Shown: positions 41,601 through 55,437 of the stretch, one piece after another | How positions within the stretch are numbered: the stretch's first letter is position 1 | Layout: the number at the start of each line of letters is the position of its first letter | Origin: Micractinium sp. NFX-FRZ | Taxonomy: Eukaryota > Chlorophyta > Trebouxiophyceae > Chlorellales > Chlorellaceae | DNA: 64,000 bases | Assembly (NCBI GenBank): GCA_029339195.1 | Contig: JAPTJF010000263.1 | Location: 1 to 64,000 of the forward strand | Reading direction: 5' to 3' | Translations under genes and position numbers: made by a program | Notes under the pieces: model-generated | Database searches by the model: none | Told to the model about the DNA's origin: nothing | What the model saw: the letters and a program-made list of their open reading frames with translations, nothing else

Positions 41601-44600
41601 GCTGTGCCCCCCAACTCCCGCCGTATCACACAGCCACCCGCCCGACCTCCAAGCCCAGCGCACATGGCCGCACCACCCCACCCACCTGACGGGTTGACGG
41701 TGAGCCTGTTGAGCTGCGCTGTGCTGCGCGTGCCCCCGAGGTCCCACAGCTCCACGCCCAGCTCGCTGGCGGCACACACGTCCCGGAACACCAGCTGCTC
41801 GTCCCACATCGGGTCTGTGCTCTGCCACACCACCGTGGTCTGCTTGGCGCGCGACTCGTCTGCACAGCAGGCACAGCGCAGGGGGCGGGGGCGGGGTGGC
41901 ATGCGATGGTGGCCAGTGGCGGGCGGGTAGCGTCGCAACCGGTGCAGTGCACATATGGTTTGTGCACTGCGCCTCTATGCCTCTGTGTCGCCTCTATGCC
42001 TCTGTATCTGGTCGCGTGTGAGGGCGAGCAGGCAACACTGGAGGGGGACCTGGGGGGTGGTGACTGCCCGCCGAGCAGCACCGGCAAAGAGCATTATGGG
42101 CAGGGGCGGAGGCGGCCTGTAATGCCGCCGGCTCACTCACCGGCAGAGGTGGGGAATGGCTCCGTGATGGACACTCGGGCAAAGGGGTGGGTGACCTTTG
42201 GGTTGCCATACAGGCCCTGCATGCGGGAGCGGCATCCCAGGCGGTGAAGGGGGGCGCTGTGTGCAGGGGGCAGTACGGGGCGGAGTGCAGGGCGCCCAGG
42301 CCCAACGAGGCCTTGAGACAGCCTTGCCCCGCCTCGCCGTCTTTGCCACCCCCCGTGTATCCACACACATTGCGGCGTGGCACATCACTCTCCCCAGGGT
42401 CACACCAACTGCTGGCACCACTCACCTGTGCATTGACCACCGTCACATTCAGGTCGCCACCCAGCAGCAGCACCGCATCGCCGCTGCTGATGCCGCGCAG
42501 CATCTCCTGCCGCCGCTTCATCGTGTGCTGCCCGCCCACCGCCCCGCCCAGGTGCGACGTGCGGCGCTGCGGGTCTCGCGGGCCCTTGGAGGCGCTGGCC
42601 GCTAGGCTGCGCGTGCCCACGGCCTGCTGGTTGGCTGCAGGGCAGAGCAGAGGGGGTGAGGAGGTGAGGAGGTGAGGGGGTTTGGGAGGTGAGGGGGCTG
42701 ATGAAATGAGGTGTGAGAAGAGGAGCCTCAGGCGGGAAGGCTCACACAGGCGGATAAGGATGCACTGGCAGCAAGCAAGAGGAGGCTCGAAGGGGGGCAG
42801 TGCGAGAGCTAGTCTTGCAGGACCTGCGCACCACCTGGCTGGCTTTAAGCTGCAGGAAAGTCGAAGAGGCACTGCACACTCACTTGACGGGGTGATGTGG
42901 CCCCAGTCACGCCCGCTCAGCGACGCTCGCATTGTGGTGGTGGTGTGGTACGGCCCCTCCGCCGGCGCATTGACCCCAACGCCAGCGCTCGCGCCACCGG
43001 CCGCCAGGGCTGCTGCAGCTGCGCCGCTGCCACGTGGGACACTGCCTGCCGCCGCTGCATCTGCTGCCTCTGCAGGCTGGATCTCGGAATCTTGGAAGCC
43101 TGCTGAGGGCGCTGTGGCGGCCCGGTCCACAGCAGGCATAGCAGGCTCGGAGCCGGTGCGGATCATGAGCCGCCTGCAGGGGACAGCCAGCCATAAATCA
43201 AAAGGTTAAAGGCGGAGGTGTGAGCTGAGCGGGCTGGAGAAGTGACAATCTTGCACACACACACACACAGTGGCAGCTAAAGACACCGCACCCTGAGCCC
43301 ATTCTGCTGCCTTCTCCCCGCCTGCTCGGGCACACCCACCCCGCCCTGCCCTGCCCTGTCCCTTGTGGCTCACACCATGGCACACCTGTAGGGGAGCAGC
43401 CGCTCCTCCCGCTCGTCCGGTATGCGCAGCACGCCCGCCCCCAAAGCCGCGGCAGACGCGGCGCGCGGCACCACCCCCTGGGCGGCACCCTCCGCGGCCG
43501 CCCCGCCCGCCGGCACGTCAAAGCGCACGGTTGCCTGGCGGGCCATGGATCCTCCTCCCCCTCCCAGGTTGCTCAACCCTAGGCCTTGCAGCGTGGCCGA
43601 GGGGGTGCGCGACGGCGGCAGGCTGGGGCCGAACAGGCTGGGCGCCCCGCTTTCGGGCGCCGGCGGCGAGGACGGCAGCGAGCTCAGCACGCTCTGCGGC
43701 AGCTTGGAGTGCGCCTGCCGGATGAGCGCACGAGTGGTCTCCTTGAGCGGCAGCCGCTTGCTGCCGCGCCGCTGCAGCTCGGGGGCTGCCGCAGCGGGGG
43801 CCGCTGTCTGGGCGGCGGTCCGGCCGTAAAGGTCGAGCACGTGCGCCCCGCTGGTGCCGGTGAGGCGCGAGAACTGGGCGTTCACCTGCCGCAGCTGCGT
43901 CTCCACCTGTGTTGTGCACAGAGGGCAGGGCAGAGGCAAACGTGCAGGATGGGCCGAGTCATTTGCATGGGCAGGACATCCGGCCTGTGTGTAGAGAGCA
44001 CATGCTGGACTGGAAGTTGGGTCAGGTGTTGACATGCATGCATGGGCGCACCAGACGCCCGCTCTGCCACCCGCTGGCTGCCCTCACTCTTGCCCACCCG
44101 CTGAATTCTTGCCACCGGGTTGATTACGAGCTCCTATCAATGCGCAAATGCATGGGCACCAACAAAGAAACACCAACACAGCAGGCGCAGCACAAGCGGG
44201 CGCAGCCACCTGCCGACCCTCCGCCCCCACCTGCTTGAGGCGTGCCGCCAGGTCGAGTATGAGGTTCTGTGCCTCCAGTGACGAGATGTTCTTGTCGTCG
44301 GAGAAGCGCAGCACGCGGGTGGGGCCGTCAGCGTAGACGGAGACGTAGACCTGCAAGGGGTGGGGTGGGGTGGGGTGGGGAAAAGGGGGAGGCACGGTGG
44401 GTGGGGTGCGGTGGGAGGCAGATGGGGGGGGAGAAAGGGCCGCACAAGAGGCGGCAGCAAGGAGGCTTTGATCGCTGCTTTGCGTTCCACAGTTCATAAC
44501 AGGGGGATGCAGTCGTGTTGCTTTACATGTTAGTCGTGATACTTCCCCACTTCCTTTCCACCCGCCCACCTTCTTGCTGAACTCGGCCGCCAGCAGTGAG

Positions 44601-47600
44601 ACCAGCTTCTGCTTGACGTCGTCGGGCACGCTGGCGCTCTGGCTCAGGCTCTTGTAAAGCCGGCGCTGCGCCGATGCCTTGCCACCGTGTGTGGGCAGCA
44701 GCAGCATGGGCTGGTCCCCCAGGTGGTCCAGCGCGTAGTCGGCGATGCGGAAGTCGCTGTCCTTGCTCGACACGCGGGCCTGCAACAGGGGGACAATGTG
44801 TATCAGATGATCGGCCAGTTGTTTGGAAATGCCTGGCCAAGAAATGGCCATAGCCACCAATGTTTTGCAATGTTGAAGTCGCTGTGTTTGCTGGGCACGC
44901 GGGCCTGCAACACGGGATGACAGAGGGGACGTCTTGGGCTGGCAAAGATTGAGTGAGTGCAACTGTCGACTGCCGCCACCAACGGCATTGCCGTCAACCG
45001 CCCGTCCCTCCCCAGCTCTCCGCCACCCCTTCTAGAGCCCCACCCCACCTGCACGCGGACCAGGTTGCGCTGCGTGGGCTCGTCCCAGGCGTAGGGCATC
45101 GACTCCCCCGGGGGCAGGTTGTCCACATACCTGCAGGAGGCAGTGGGGGGTGCAGAGGGGCTGGTGATTGTCGTGAGGTCAGGTGGGCAGACAGGCAGGC
45201 CTGCAAGCAAGGCCCGCTGGGCGTTCATGGCAAGCACGGCAGCTGGGCGATCAGCGGTGGGCAGAGGCACAGCGCGCCGCCAGCCTGGCGCCCCCGCCAG
45301 CTCAGCACAGCGCAGCACAGCGCAGCATGCACGCGCACCGCTTGGACTGCTTTGTGTTGACCAGCGACAGCTGAATGAAGTAGAGCTGCACGTCGTGGCA
45401 GCTGTTCTCGATGCGGTAGGGGGGCACGCTGCTGGGGCTCTTCAGGGTGACTTGGATGGAGCCTGCGGGTATTGGGGGGGAGGTGTACAAGAGCGGCAAG
45501 TAACAGGATGTGAGGCAGAGGCGAGGGGGTTGGGGGCCGTGCTCTTGGGGCTCTTGAGGGTGACACCCAATGTGTGTATTGTGCAGCCCAATTCGCCATG
45601 CTGGCACACCTTCGTCCCCCACCCACCGTATGGCCCCACGGTGACGTTGACGGGTATGTTCATGTAGCGCTGCCGGTGGTGCTTGTGCCGGATGCGCAGG
45701 CCAAAGTACCACTCCGTCTCCTTGATGGGGAAGGAGCCTGCACAAGGGAGGCAGGTACACAAACACACAGGTACACGCAGGCTAAGGATGGTGTGATTGG
45801 TAGGAACACTTTGTCGCCTTGGTGGTGGGGAGGGGAGCCTCTGGCACGGGTTGGGTGGCAGGCTGGAAGTGAAGGGTAGTGAAGGGGGAATGTAGAGCCA
45901 TGCTTGGAAGCATTGTTGGCGCTATTCCTGGCAGGCCGGCAGAGACCACTCAGGCCCAGCGTGCCAGTGAACTCAGTGGGTTTCGCAACATGCAGGACAT
46001 TCGGCAGGCAGGCTGGCAGGCAGGGAGGTGGGTATGCGATCGTCTGCGCTGGCAGCCACCCACCGCTCCAGTGCCACTCGTCCTCCTCCCCCAGCGGCGC
46101 CGGCCGGATGACCAGCTCCCGTGGCAGCTCGGCGTCATCCCAGTACACGGCAACCCTGCAGGGCAGGCAGGGCACAGGCAGGGCATGGATAGGCAGGCAC
46201 AAGGGTGCAGTGTGAAGCACGCAGGCCGCCTACAGCAGGACCGCCATAGGGTTGGGCAATCGCGCTCTGCAGCCGCACCCCTCTGTAGCTAGCCCATCGC
46301 GGGCCTTGCACTCGCCACTCCTCGCTCTGTCCACCACGCTCGCGCACCTGCTGCCGGGCGAGAGCACGCGCGCAAAGCGCGTGGCGTCAATGTTGCCGCC
46401 GCCCATGTCGCCCCCCATGCCGCCGCCCATGTCGACCCCCGCCAGGCTGGCGCCCCACCCGCCCTCTGGGTCCGGGGTGCGGAACTGCTTCATCAGCATG
46501 GGCAGCCCCGTCTGGTTCTCAATCATGTACTTGGGCTTCAGGGTGAGCAGCTTGGTGTGCCTGCAGAAATGGTAGTGCGGAAGGCAGTGGCGCGAGGGAT
46601 TGAATGGGCATGGCAGTGGCGTGCACGAGGCAGGGGCAGAGCTGTGGTTGCACGATCACACCCATGCAATGTATAGTGATCCTGGCATAAGAACAGCATG
46701 ACCACAGCATGATCACCTGAACATTGAGTCGGGGGGGCCCGCCGTCACATCCACCGCAAACTCGTAGGCCTTCTGGCTGCGGGGGGCGCCGTCCTCCGCC
46801 CTGCCCGCGCGCACGCCTGCAACATAGCACACACAGCGGGAGGGAGAGGACGAGAGCGGGCGTCAGAAGCGGGTCGAGCGGCTAAAACTACCTTAGAGCG
46901 TGGGAGTAGTATTTAGTCAAGTGAGGCGGTGAGTCGACATCCCTGGCGGCGTAGCAAGCCCTGTTGACATCACCATGCCCAGGCACGCGGGCTGCGGGAC
47001 TTGCAAGCAGCCCATGCTGTGCAACCACAGCATGCACTTACGTCGCTTATGCTTGCCCTTGGCAGCCTCTGCTGGCGGCCCTGCTGCCTCCTCGTCGGCG
47101 GACGTCGCAAAGCGGGCAGAGGGGCGGGGCGAGGTGCTTGCGGACGGAACCTCCGAGGGCCTGCAACAAAGAAGCCAGGGAGGGGCAGGGAAGACATGTC
47201 GTGGTTGCAGGGAAAGTGTCAGCGTACAGAAGGGCACGTTGAGAGCTCCCGGTGCACAAACCGGCAGCATGAGGCTGTGGCAGCAACTGGCGTGGTGCTT
47301 ACCGCTGCATGGCCGCCGCGGCAATGCTGCTGCTCCGTCGGCCGTATCCAGGCTGCGCCACCGGCAGGGGAGCGGCTGCCTGCGCCGCCTGCGCCACCGC
47401 CGCCTCCTCGCGTGCCGCCTGACGGTGCTGCGTGCCCAGCGCGCCCGCAGCGGCATCCGCCGCCGCAGCATCCTCCGCCGCCGCTGCCTCCGCGCTGCCG
47501 CCGGCTCCCGCCGCCTCGCCCGCCGCCCGGCCAACGGGCAGCTCTGTGTCTGCGCTGGCAGCCACAGCAGGCACAGCAGGCGCCTCCTTTCCTCCCCGCC

Positions 47601-50600
47601 CCGCCTCCTCTTCCCCCGCTGAATCCTCTTCCTCTTCACTCGTCGTCCCTCCCTGCTTGGCTGCTGACCCGGCAGGTATGGGCACCTCCTGCATCGATCT
47701 CACAGCGGCATCCACCTCCTGCTCCGGCGCTGCCGCCAGTTCATATGACAGGCTGGCCGTCAGGGCGGCAGAGGCCAGGGCGTGGCCGCTCAGGGAGGAG
47801 GAGGTGCTGCACGGGGAGAGCAGCGGAACCGGCAAGGGGCGGGCAGGCAGGCGAGTTTCAGACAGCATCATATACAGCAAGGCGGGGAATGGCAAAGCAG
47901 GCAGAAGAGGAGGAGGGGGCAGGCTTGTACAGCTTGTACGCGGCACGCAGGTGCCACGCCCCGCTTGTACAGCTTGTACATTTGCCGCACACCGGTACCA
48001 ACTCCAGCTTGTACAACCCGGCGCCAACTCAGCCACCCTGGGTGGTGTCCTAGCAGCGGCAGGGCAGCCACACACATGTGACAACAAATGCAGGCAGGCC
48101 AGGCAGCCCCGCTGCCCTGCCCCTCCCGCCCCGGGCCTCACAGGCGGTGGCGTGCGGTGGGCGTGCCGCCGGGAATGCCGCTGGTCACACGCACAAGCAT
48201 CGTGCCCGGCTCTGTGGCCACCGTCTCCACGGAGTGCCCCTCCTGCATGCTGGCCCGCCGCAGGTGCCTGGGCTTGGAAGCAAACGCAGTGGCAGCTGCC
48301 GAGGCGGTGGGGGTGAGGGCAGAGCCTCCCTGCCAGGAGCCATGGGGGGAGTGGCCCAGCGACGCCCCGCCGCCGCCTCCCGCCTGCTGCTGCTCGGCGG
48401 CCGCTGCCGCCGCGTCCCCCGCAAACGGCGACCGCCGCGACAGCTGCCCGCCAGGCTGCTGCACGCCCTGTGCCTGCGGCGGGCTGGGGCGGGCGCTGTC
48501 GGTGCCCGCCGCCGCCGCCGCCACCCCCTCGGGGCTGCTGCCTCCCGCCTCTGACCCCCTGCCGCCCTCGATCACCGAGCTGGGGAGGGAGAGCAGCTCA
48601 CGGGGCCTCAACTGCTCGGCTTCTGCCGCCGCTGCCGCCTGCTGTGCGGCAGCCCGCCCGGGGGCCGGCCTCAGCAGCGTGTCCACAACGCCGCCCGCCC
48701 CAGAGGCCGCCACATTCACCGCGCCCTGCAGGCCCGCTGCCACCACCCGTGGCACGTCCCGCGCCTGCAGAGGCTGCGTGTCCATCGGGCCCCGCAGCTC
48801 CACGCTCGACTTGTTGCCTGCAGGGGAGCGGCGGCGGCGGCGAAAGGCATGGCGATAGACGTGACGGCCAGCGGGCGGCTGTTGCGTGGCTGTGCGTGCC
48901 CTGACGCCCCCGCCAGTTATGAGTGTTGTGCGCACTAGAGGCTGGGGTGCCGGACGGCCGAGCGCCCTAGGCCAATCCGCTCAACCACTCCCAAGTTGCA
49001 TCACTGTACACACACCTTCCCCGCTCACCCACAATTGCAAACTTGGTGCCCTGGCCCTGCAGGCCCCGTCCGTCCTGCCCATATACCTCCCGATCCCACC
49101 CCGCCCCCACTCACCCACGGTGGTGATCTTGATGCCCTGGCTGTACCGCCTGTGCGGCACATGCGCCAGCCCCACCATCACCTCGTCCTGCTTGTTCATC
49201 AGCACCAGCTTGTACTCCAGCAGGGCCTGTTGTGCCAGGGAGGGGGTGAGGGTGGTCACTGGTGTGAGTGCACACAACGCTGCTGGATGTGTGCATCAGC
49301 TTGCACTGAAGCGACGCCCAGCGGTGGGAAAGGAAGCGGACAGCGTCCCGCTCTGCTTCTAAACACATGGCAGCTATGCCATTTCGAGCCCTGCGCCAGC
49401 CCAAACACCAGCAGGGCTGTGGTTGCTGGCGCTGGCGGTAGAAGAAGAAGAAAATGACCCATGGACGTCAAGCCCAAAGGCCTGCACTGCGCTTGCACTG
49501 GTGGCCACGCCCTTTCTGGGCCAGCTTGGGACCGCGCCCCGCCCCTGCCCCAACCCCTCCCCCCCGCCTCTGCCGCACCTGGCCGACCTCCCCGTTGCCC
49601 ATCATGGCCGCAGAGGCGCCCCCTCCCTCGCTGGGCTCGGTGTGCAGCGTCTCCGTCATGCTGGTGCCTGCAGGGGGCAGGCAAGAGGCAGGCAAGGCAT
49701 GGGCAGGTGGGCTTCGGCAGGCGAGGCGGATGAAGTACACCTATTGCGGGGGCTCAACCACAACAAGGGCATGCAGGCGAGGCCAGGGAACGCGGGGGCC
49801 GCCCCGCCCGCCGCCTCTTTGCCCGGCAACCCCGCCATAAAGCACCTCCCCACATGTCTTATCTACGTCCCTGCCCCCGGGCTTACCTGGCGTGAACACC
49901 TCCCCATAGTCCCAGGGCAGGGCAGCCCCAAACAGGAAGGGCTGGCCGGGGGCCGACAGGCGGTCCTGGTAAAACAGGTCCACTCCTGCATCACACAGCG
50001 TGGTCCCACCAGGCAACTGAGTAAATTGGGCGGCGAGGCAGGCTGATTCTGTGGTTGCACTTGGACTTGTGAGGAGGGTGCCGGTTGAGGGGTAGGGCAG
50101 GCAGCAGGCGAGGCACAGCCAGAGCAGGGGTGGTGTTGTGGCTGGCCCGGGTGCTGGCCAGCCTCAGGCAGCCGACGCACAAGCACGCCCTGCCTCACCG
50201 GTGCGGTTGTTGAGCCAGTAGGGCGAGTAGAGGGTGACGCGTGCGCTGCCCGCGGCTGCCACCGCGTTGCGCTCGCCCAGGCTGTTGTGCAGGCCCAGGT
50301 GCAGCAGCGGCGGCGTGCGCACTGCAGATGGTGGGGCAATTTGGGTGCGTGGGGTGTGGCGGGAGGGTGGGAGGGTGAGGGAGGAACACTTTGGCGGGAC
50401 GGGTGGGCAAACACAGCGTACAGCACCAAAGACGAGTCCAAAGTAGCAAGTGCTGGCCGCCAGCCGGTGGCCAAACAAAACACACAACCCTAACAATGAC
50501 AACAGCCCTCCAGCACATCATCAGTGGCATCGGTTGCCTCTGACCGAGGCTTGACACACGCACAGACGAATGAAAACCCCATTAGCACCCACCTTGCACA

Positions 50601-53600
50601 TCGTCTGTGGCGTCAGTTGCCTCTGAGCGAGGCGATCCGCCGGGCGGGAGGCACTCCCGCCGGTCGTGCCGCTTCCAGGCAGCGTCGGTGCAGTGGCACC
50701 GCCACGCCTCGAAGGCCGCGCGCAGCCGCTGCCTCTCGGGTGCCTCCTCCTCTCCCCCACTCTCCTGCTCCTCCTCTCCTTGCTGCTGCTGCCGCTGCGC
50801 CGCTGCCGCAGCTTTGGCAGCGGCAGCTGCCTCGTCCTGCTGCGTCGCCTTGAGCCACCCCCAAAGGGGCGACTTGGGCGTCGAGGCCGCCGCCGGCGCG
50901 CCTGCTGTGCCTGCCACGCCTGCTGTGCTTGCCGTGGCAGCAGCAGTAGTGCCGGTGGCTGCCACAAAGGGGCTGCTTGCAACCAGCTGCTCCACAGCCT
51001 GCTCCTCAGGCTGCTCCTCTGGAACCGCCTCCAGGGCCACCACCGTCCCTTCGTCTCCTGTGCTGCCCCGTGCCGGCGAGCTGCCCTGGGCTGCTGCCGC
51101 CGCGCTGCCCGTGGCTGCTGCCAGGGTCATGCCGCCGCCCGGCTGCTCTGACAGGAGGTCTGAGCGGCGCAGACGGTCGGACAGCAGCGCACGGCTGCTG
51201 GCCCGGCTGTCCAAGGAGGGGGAGGCATTGGTGGAGGTACCCGCCCCGCCAGGGCTGCTGGGCCCTGCCGCCTGGCCACCGCCCGCCTGTGCGGCGCCAG
51301 AGGAGGGCGCCGGCGGCGGGCCGTCGCCGCCGCTCTTGCCGCCCCGCCACACAAAGCAGCCCAGGGCGCGGGCAAACCGGCTGGGGCCCGCCCGGCGTTT
51401 GGCCACCCGCCCGCGGGCCACGCCGCCTGGCGGCACGCCCGGCCGGCCTGCCTCCCCAGCTGCCGCTGCTGCTGCCTGGGCTGCGGTGTCGCTGGGCGCC
51501 GCTGAAAGCGGGACGTTTGTGAGGAGGTGCGCCTCTGATGCTTGAGACGGCGAGGGTGCCGCTGACGGGCCGGGGCCCGCAGCTGCGCCTTTGGGCGTGG
51601 AGGCAGCAGAGGCACTGCCGCCCCTGGCAGAGCCCTCTGCTGATGTCTCACGCACTGGCAGCAGCGGCATGGGAACCGCCGCGGGCGCAGATGCGGGTGC
51701 TGCCGCCTGCGCCTCCTGCCCCTGCTGCTGCTGCCCATCCTGCTGCAGCGGCTGCGCCTGCTGATCCTGCTCCTGCTGCTCCTGCTCCGACTGCTGTTGC
51801 TGCTCTTCCTCCTCTGACCCCCGTGGGCTCCGCTCTCCTGCCGGCGGCACTCGCTCCACAATGATGTGCCCAGCCGAGGCATGCCGCACAGAGATGGCCG
51901 CCGCCGCCGCCTGGGCGGCCGCTTCAGCCGCCTCGCTGTCAAGAGACACCCCGGACTGCACAGACGACCGGCCCTGCCGCTCGACCTGCCCCTGCACCTG
52001 CCCGCCTGCCCGCACCGGCTGCCGGCGCGGCGGCGAGAGCTCCACCATGCCCGACCGCCGCCTGCGCGCCTCAAAGACGGTGGGGAAGCGCTGCCGCCGG
52101 GCCTGCTGCTGCTGGCTGAAGCTGCCCGAGCCTGAGGAGCGCTTGAGGGCGCCCAGGCCGCTGCGGCGCAGCTTGACTTGCACCACATCAGAGGACGCGC
52201 GCCCTGCACGCTTAGCCATTGCGCGCAGCCTGCAGAGGCAGGCAGCCCGGAGCGGCTCAGTGGTGCTAGTAGGGGGGGGGGGGGGTTGCACGCTGCCTGT
52301 ACTGGCGGTGCAAGTAACAGACAGCACATCAGCCAACGCCTGCAGATGCTTGCCAATGCCGGCCCCAACAACCACAAGCCATTAACCACCTGCATGTACC
52401 TGGACTGCCCTCCGCCCCTGCATCCCTCCCTACCTTCCTCCACCCTGAGAGATCCCCTCCCCTCCCACCCTCCCTCCCTCTCACCTGCCCCACGCCGCCT
52501 CCACATCTGCCTTGGAAAGCGCCAGCTTGGTGTCATAATGGAACTGGGCATGCAGCATGCGCATGTGCAGCGCTGCGTCCTTGAGCTTTGCCAGGTAACG
52601 GTCCACGGCTCCCGGTGCTTCCAGGCAGGTCGGCAGCCCCATGCCCACGCCCACCATGCGCAGGGGGACCTCGTGGGGCAGCCTGGGGGGGCGGGGCAGG
52701 GTGGGGGAGGGGTAGAAGCATGGCAGGAGAGGCAAGCGGGAGTCAGTGTCAAGAGTCAGATGATGGTGCACAGACCTGAGCAGGCAGGCGGTAAGTTACG
52801 GCAGGCAGACGAGTGCAGTACAAGGGCCGGGCAAGGATCGTGGGTGGATCAGGGCTCACTTGGGTGGCCGCTGCAACGCACCACCTCTGCCCTTTCTGCC
52901 TCCTCCCCACTACACACACAGAGCACAGACAAGCCAAACCAAAACTAAAACAAATTAAAACCCAAACACAGCCAAACAAACCACGGGGCTCACTTGGGTG
53001 GCGGCTCTGGCGCCCCTCCGCCGTCGCCGCCCGCGGCGTGCCTCGATCCCAGGCTGACAGTGGACCACTTGGTGCTCCTCATCCCAATCTCCTCCACGCT
53101 TACGTGCATCTGCACCACCTGGCGCATGTCCAGGTACAAATTCTGCAGGGGTGGGGCGCAGTACACACGGGGCGGTACAGCATGGGTGGGCGCAGTGCAG
53201 GGTGCTGTGCGTGTGCGCGGGGGCGGGGGGGGCAGTACAGGCGGGCATTGTGCAGCAGCTGCTGGACAGGGGCGGCAAAGGGTGTGGCAGGGGGATCCGG
53301 AAGTTTCTGGATCCGCCTGGAATGGCGAGAGAGGTGCTTTGAACACTGGCAGGTTCTGGGAGTGCACTCACCACCGAGTTGCCGGGCAGGATGCTGAGGG
53401 TGGAGTACCGCCCCAGGGAGCCCCGGCGGTTGGCGGCGCTGGGGCCCACCCCCCGTGGAGAGATAAAGTCAAGGAAGGCCTCGTGGGGGGCGCGGGGCGT
53501 GGGGGCAGGGGCGGGCCCGGTGCCAGTGTGCGAAGTGCGGCGCCGGCTGGGGGCGCCGGAAGAGCGCTGCGGGGCGGGTGGGCAGAGACACGGAGCAGCG

Positions 53601-55406
53601 GTGGAGGTGCGTGCTCAGGTCAGAGGGAGCTCGGCAGTACCAGTTGTACTGCCACTGTGCATCCCACTTGCAACCTGCTGACAGTGTCCCAGGCTGGGTG
53701 TGCAACAGGGTGCGATAGGCGGGCCTGCACTTGGACAACCTCGCAGGCAACAAACCCCGGCTCCAGCACCACAGCGCACCCACCGGTGAGAAGCGGCCCA
53801 GCCCCAGGGTGTCGGGCGGTCCCATGCTGGTGGGCGGCGGGCCCCCGCTGTCCGCGCTGGCGCTGCTGGGCAGGTGCTGCCACAGCAGGACGCGCATCTC
53901 GTAGGGCAGCGCGTTCTGCAGCACCAGCGTGGGCTGCACCGACAGCGTCACCTCCAGGGGGGCCGAGGCCCGCTGGATGCTGCCCGGGGCCACGCACTCC
54001 ATGTGCTTGAACGCCTGGAACTCGGACACTAGCTGCAGGGGGCAGGGGACGGCAGCACACTCGCAAAACATGTTGGGCAGTGAGCTGAAGTACATGCGTG
54101 TACACCTGTAGGTCCGACACTGGCAGTGGGGCAGGTGACAGCAAGGAACAGGCGGAAGGGGAAGGGAGGGTCGGGCAAGGCAGGGCGTGGCGGGCAGGGC
54201 GCACACTGCCACAACACAAAGGCCCTCAAAGAGGTAAACAAGAACTGCATGGACTGGCAAGTGCATGCTACCACCTCGAGAGGTGCCCTCTCCTCTCCCT
54301 GCCCTCCCCACCACCCACAGCCCCACCTTGGCGGGCACGGCCTGCAGGGCCACGTGCAGCGGCACCTCCTCCATGCCCAGGAACTCGGGGTCGCAGGACA
54401 CATAGCCCTGTGGCAGAGGGGGCAGGGTGGGCGGGGCGGCGGCCGGTGAGTGGGCACGAAAGGAGGGGCCACTGGCAGGCCAGGCTGGCGAATCGTGCAG
54501 CCGAGGGGCGGAGCACGCGCTGCCCAGCAGCGCTCACGCAAGGCTGCCACACAACCACCCTCCTGCCTGCCGCCAAGCCGTCACACGTGCGCCTACACAC
54601 ACATGCGCCTGCACATGTGACCCATGTGCATGCTGCAGCTGCTGCGCTCAGTGCTGGTTCCACCCTGCCCCTCCCTCCAGTCCTGCCTCCGCCGCGCCCC
54701 CACCTGCTGGCTCAGCATTGCGTCGATGTTTGGTGTGAGGCGGATGACGTCGCGCGAGGCCTCCTGGAAGCCGTCGGGACGCAGGAACAGGCGGCCCCCC
54801 AGCACGGCAGTGAGCGGCAGGTAGCAGCCTGAAGGGGGGGGGGCAATGGCGGGGTGTGTGAATTGGCAGAGCTCCGTCGGGGAGACGGGTGGGCACGCGA
54901 TGGCGCTGACGTGGCGCACGTGAGGCCTGCCAGCTGTGCGATGCCAGCTGGGTGTTTGACAGCTCCCCTGCTGCACAGCCTTCACAACTGGCTGGAGCCG
55001 TGCCACCCCGCCCACCTGTCTGCTGCCTCAGCGGGCCCACGTTGATGTCCCCCTCGCTGACTGAGTAGCCGCTGCCGCGCGCCCCTGCGCCGCCCACTGG
55101 CGGGGGCACCAGCGAGGTGGTGGGCACGTGCAGGCGCAGGCTGACGTCTCTGCACGCACAAAAAAAAATGGGCGGGTCGGAAGAGCGGATGTAGCGCTGT
55201 GTGAGACCTTGAGGAGGCTGGGTGGTACACCAGGCTGAGGCAGCAAAAACACGCCACCCCCTCCCATGCAGTGCACAGCAGAAGCAGTACACTGGGCACC
55301 GCCAAGGGATTCACATGGGGTATCGGCGATGCCCCTGCTTGCCTGTCGATCGAGTTCTCCACCCACACCCCAGAGTGCATGGTGATAATCTTGGTACGGC
55401 CGACCT

Positions 55407-55437
<31 letters not shown>

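Larger units (their letters stand above)
44231..47160 (-). other. VPS13: VPS13 region: C-terminal VAB repeats
   Basis: Exons 44231-44350, 44570-44779, 45049-45130, 45339-45462, 45627-45737, 46064-46155, 46348-46560, 46717-46816, 47042-47160. Key segments: TLKPKYMIENQTGLPMLMKQ, FPIKETEWYFGLRIR, YRIENSCHDVQLYFIQL, RYVDNLPPGESMPYAWDEPT and VLRFSDDKNISSLEAQN. These are typical VPS13 adaptor-binding (VAB/SHR-BD) elements. The 46348-46560 exon carries a Gly/Met/Asp-rich loop. Confidence 0.85.

Noticed and set aside
41994..43166. 390-codon continuous minus-strand frame
   Set aside because: It runs through several VPS13 introns with clear donor and acceptor sites. Real exons change frame inside it.
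51127..52752. 541-codon minus-strand frame overlapping the VPS13 insert
   Set aside because: It is a +1 shadow of the large VPS13 exon. Its composition is Arg/Ser/Cys-rich noise, and only the other frame joins in phase to both neighbours.
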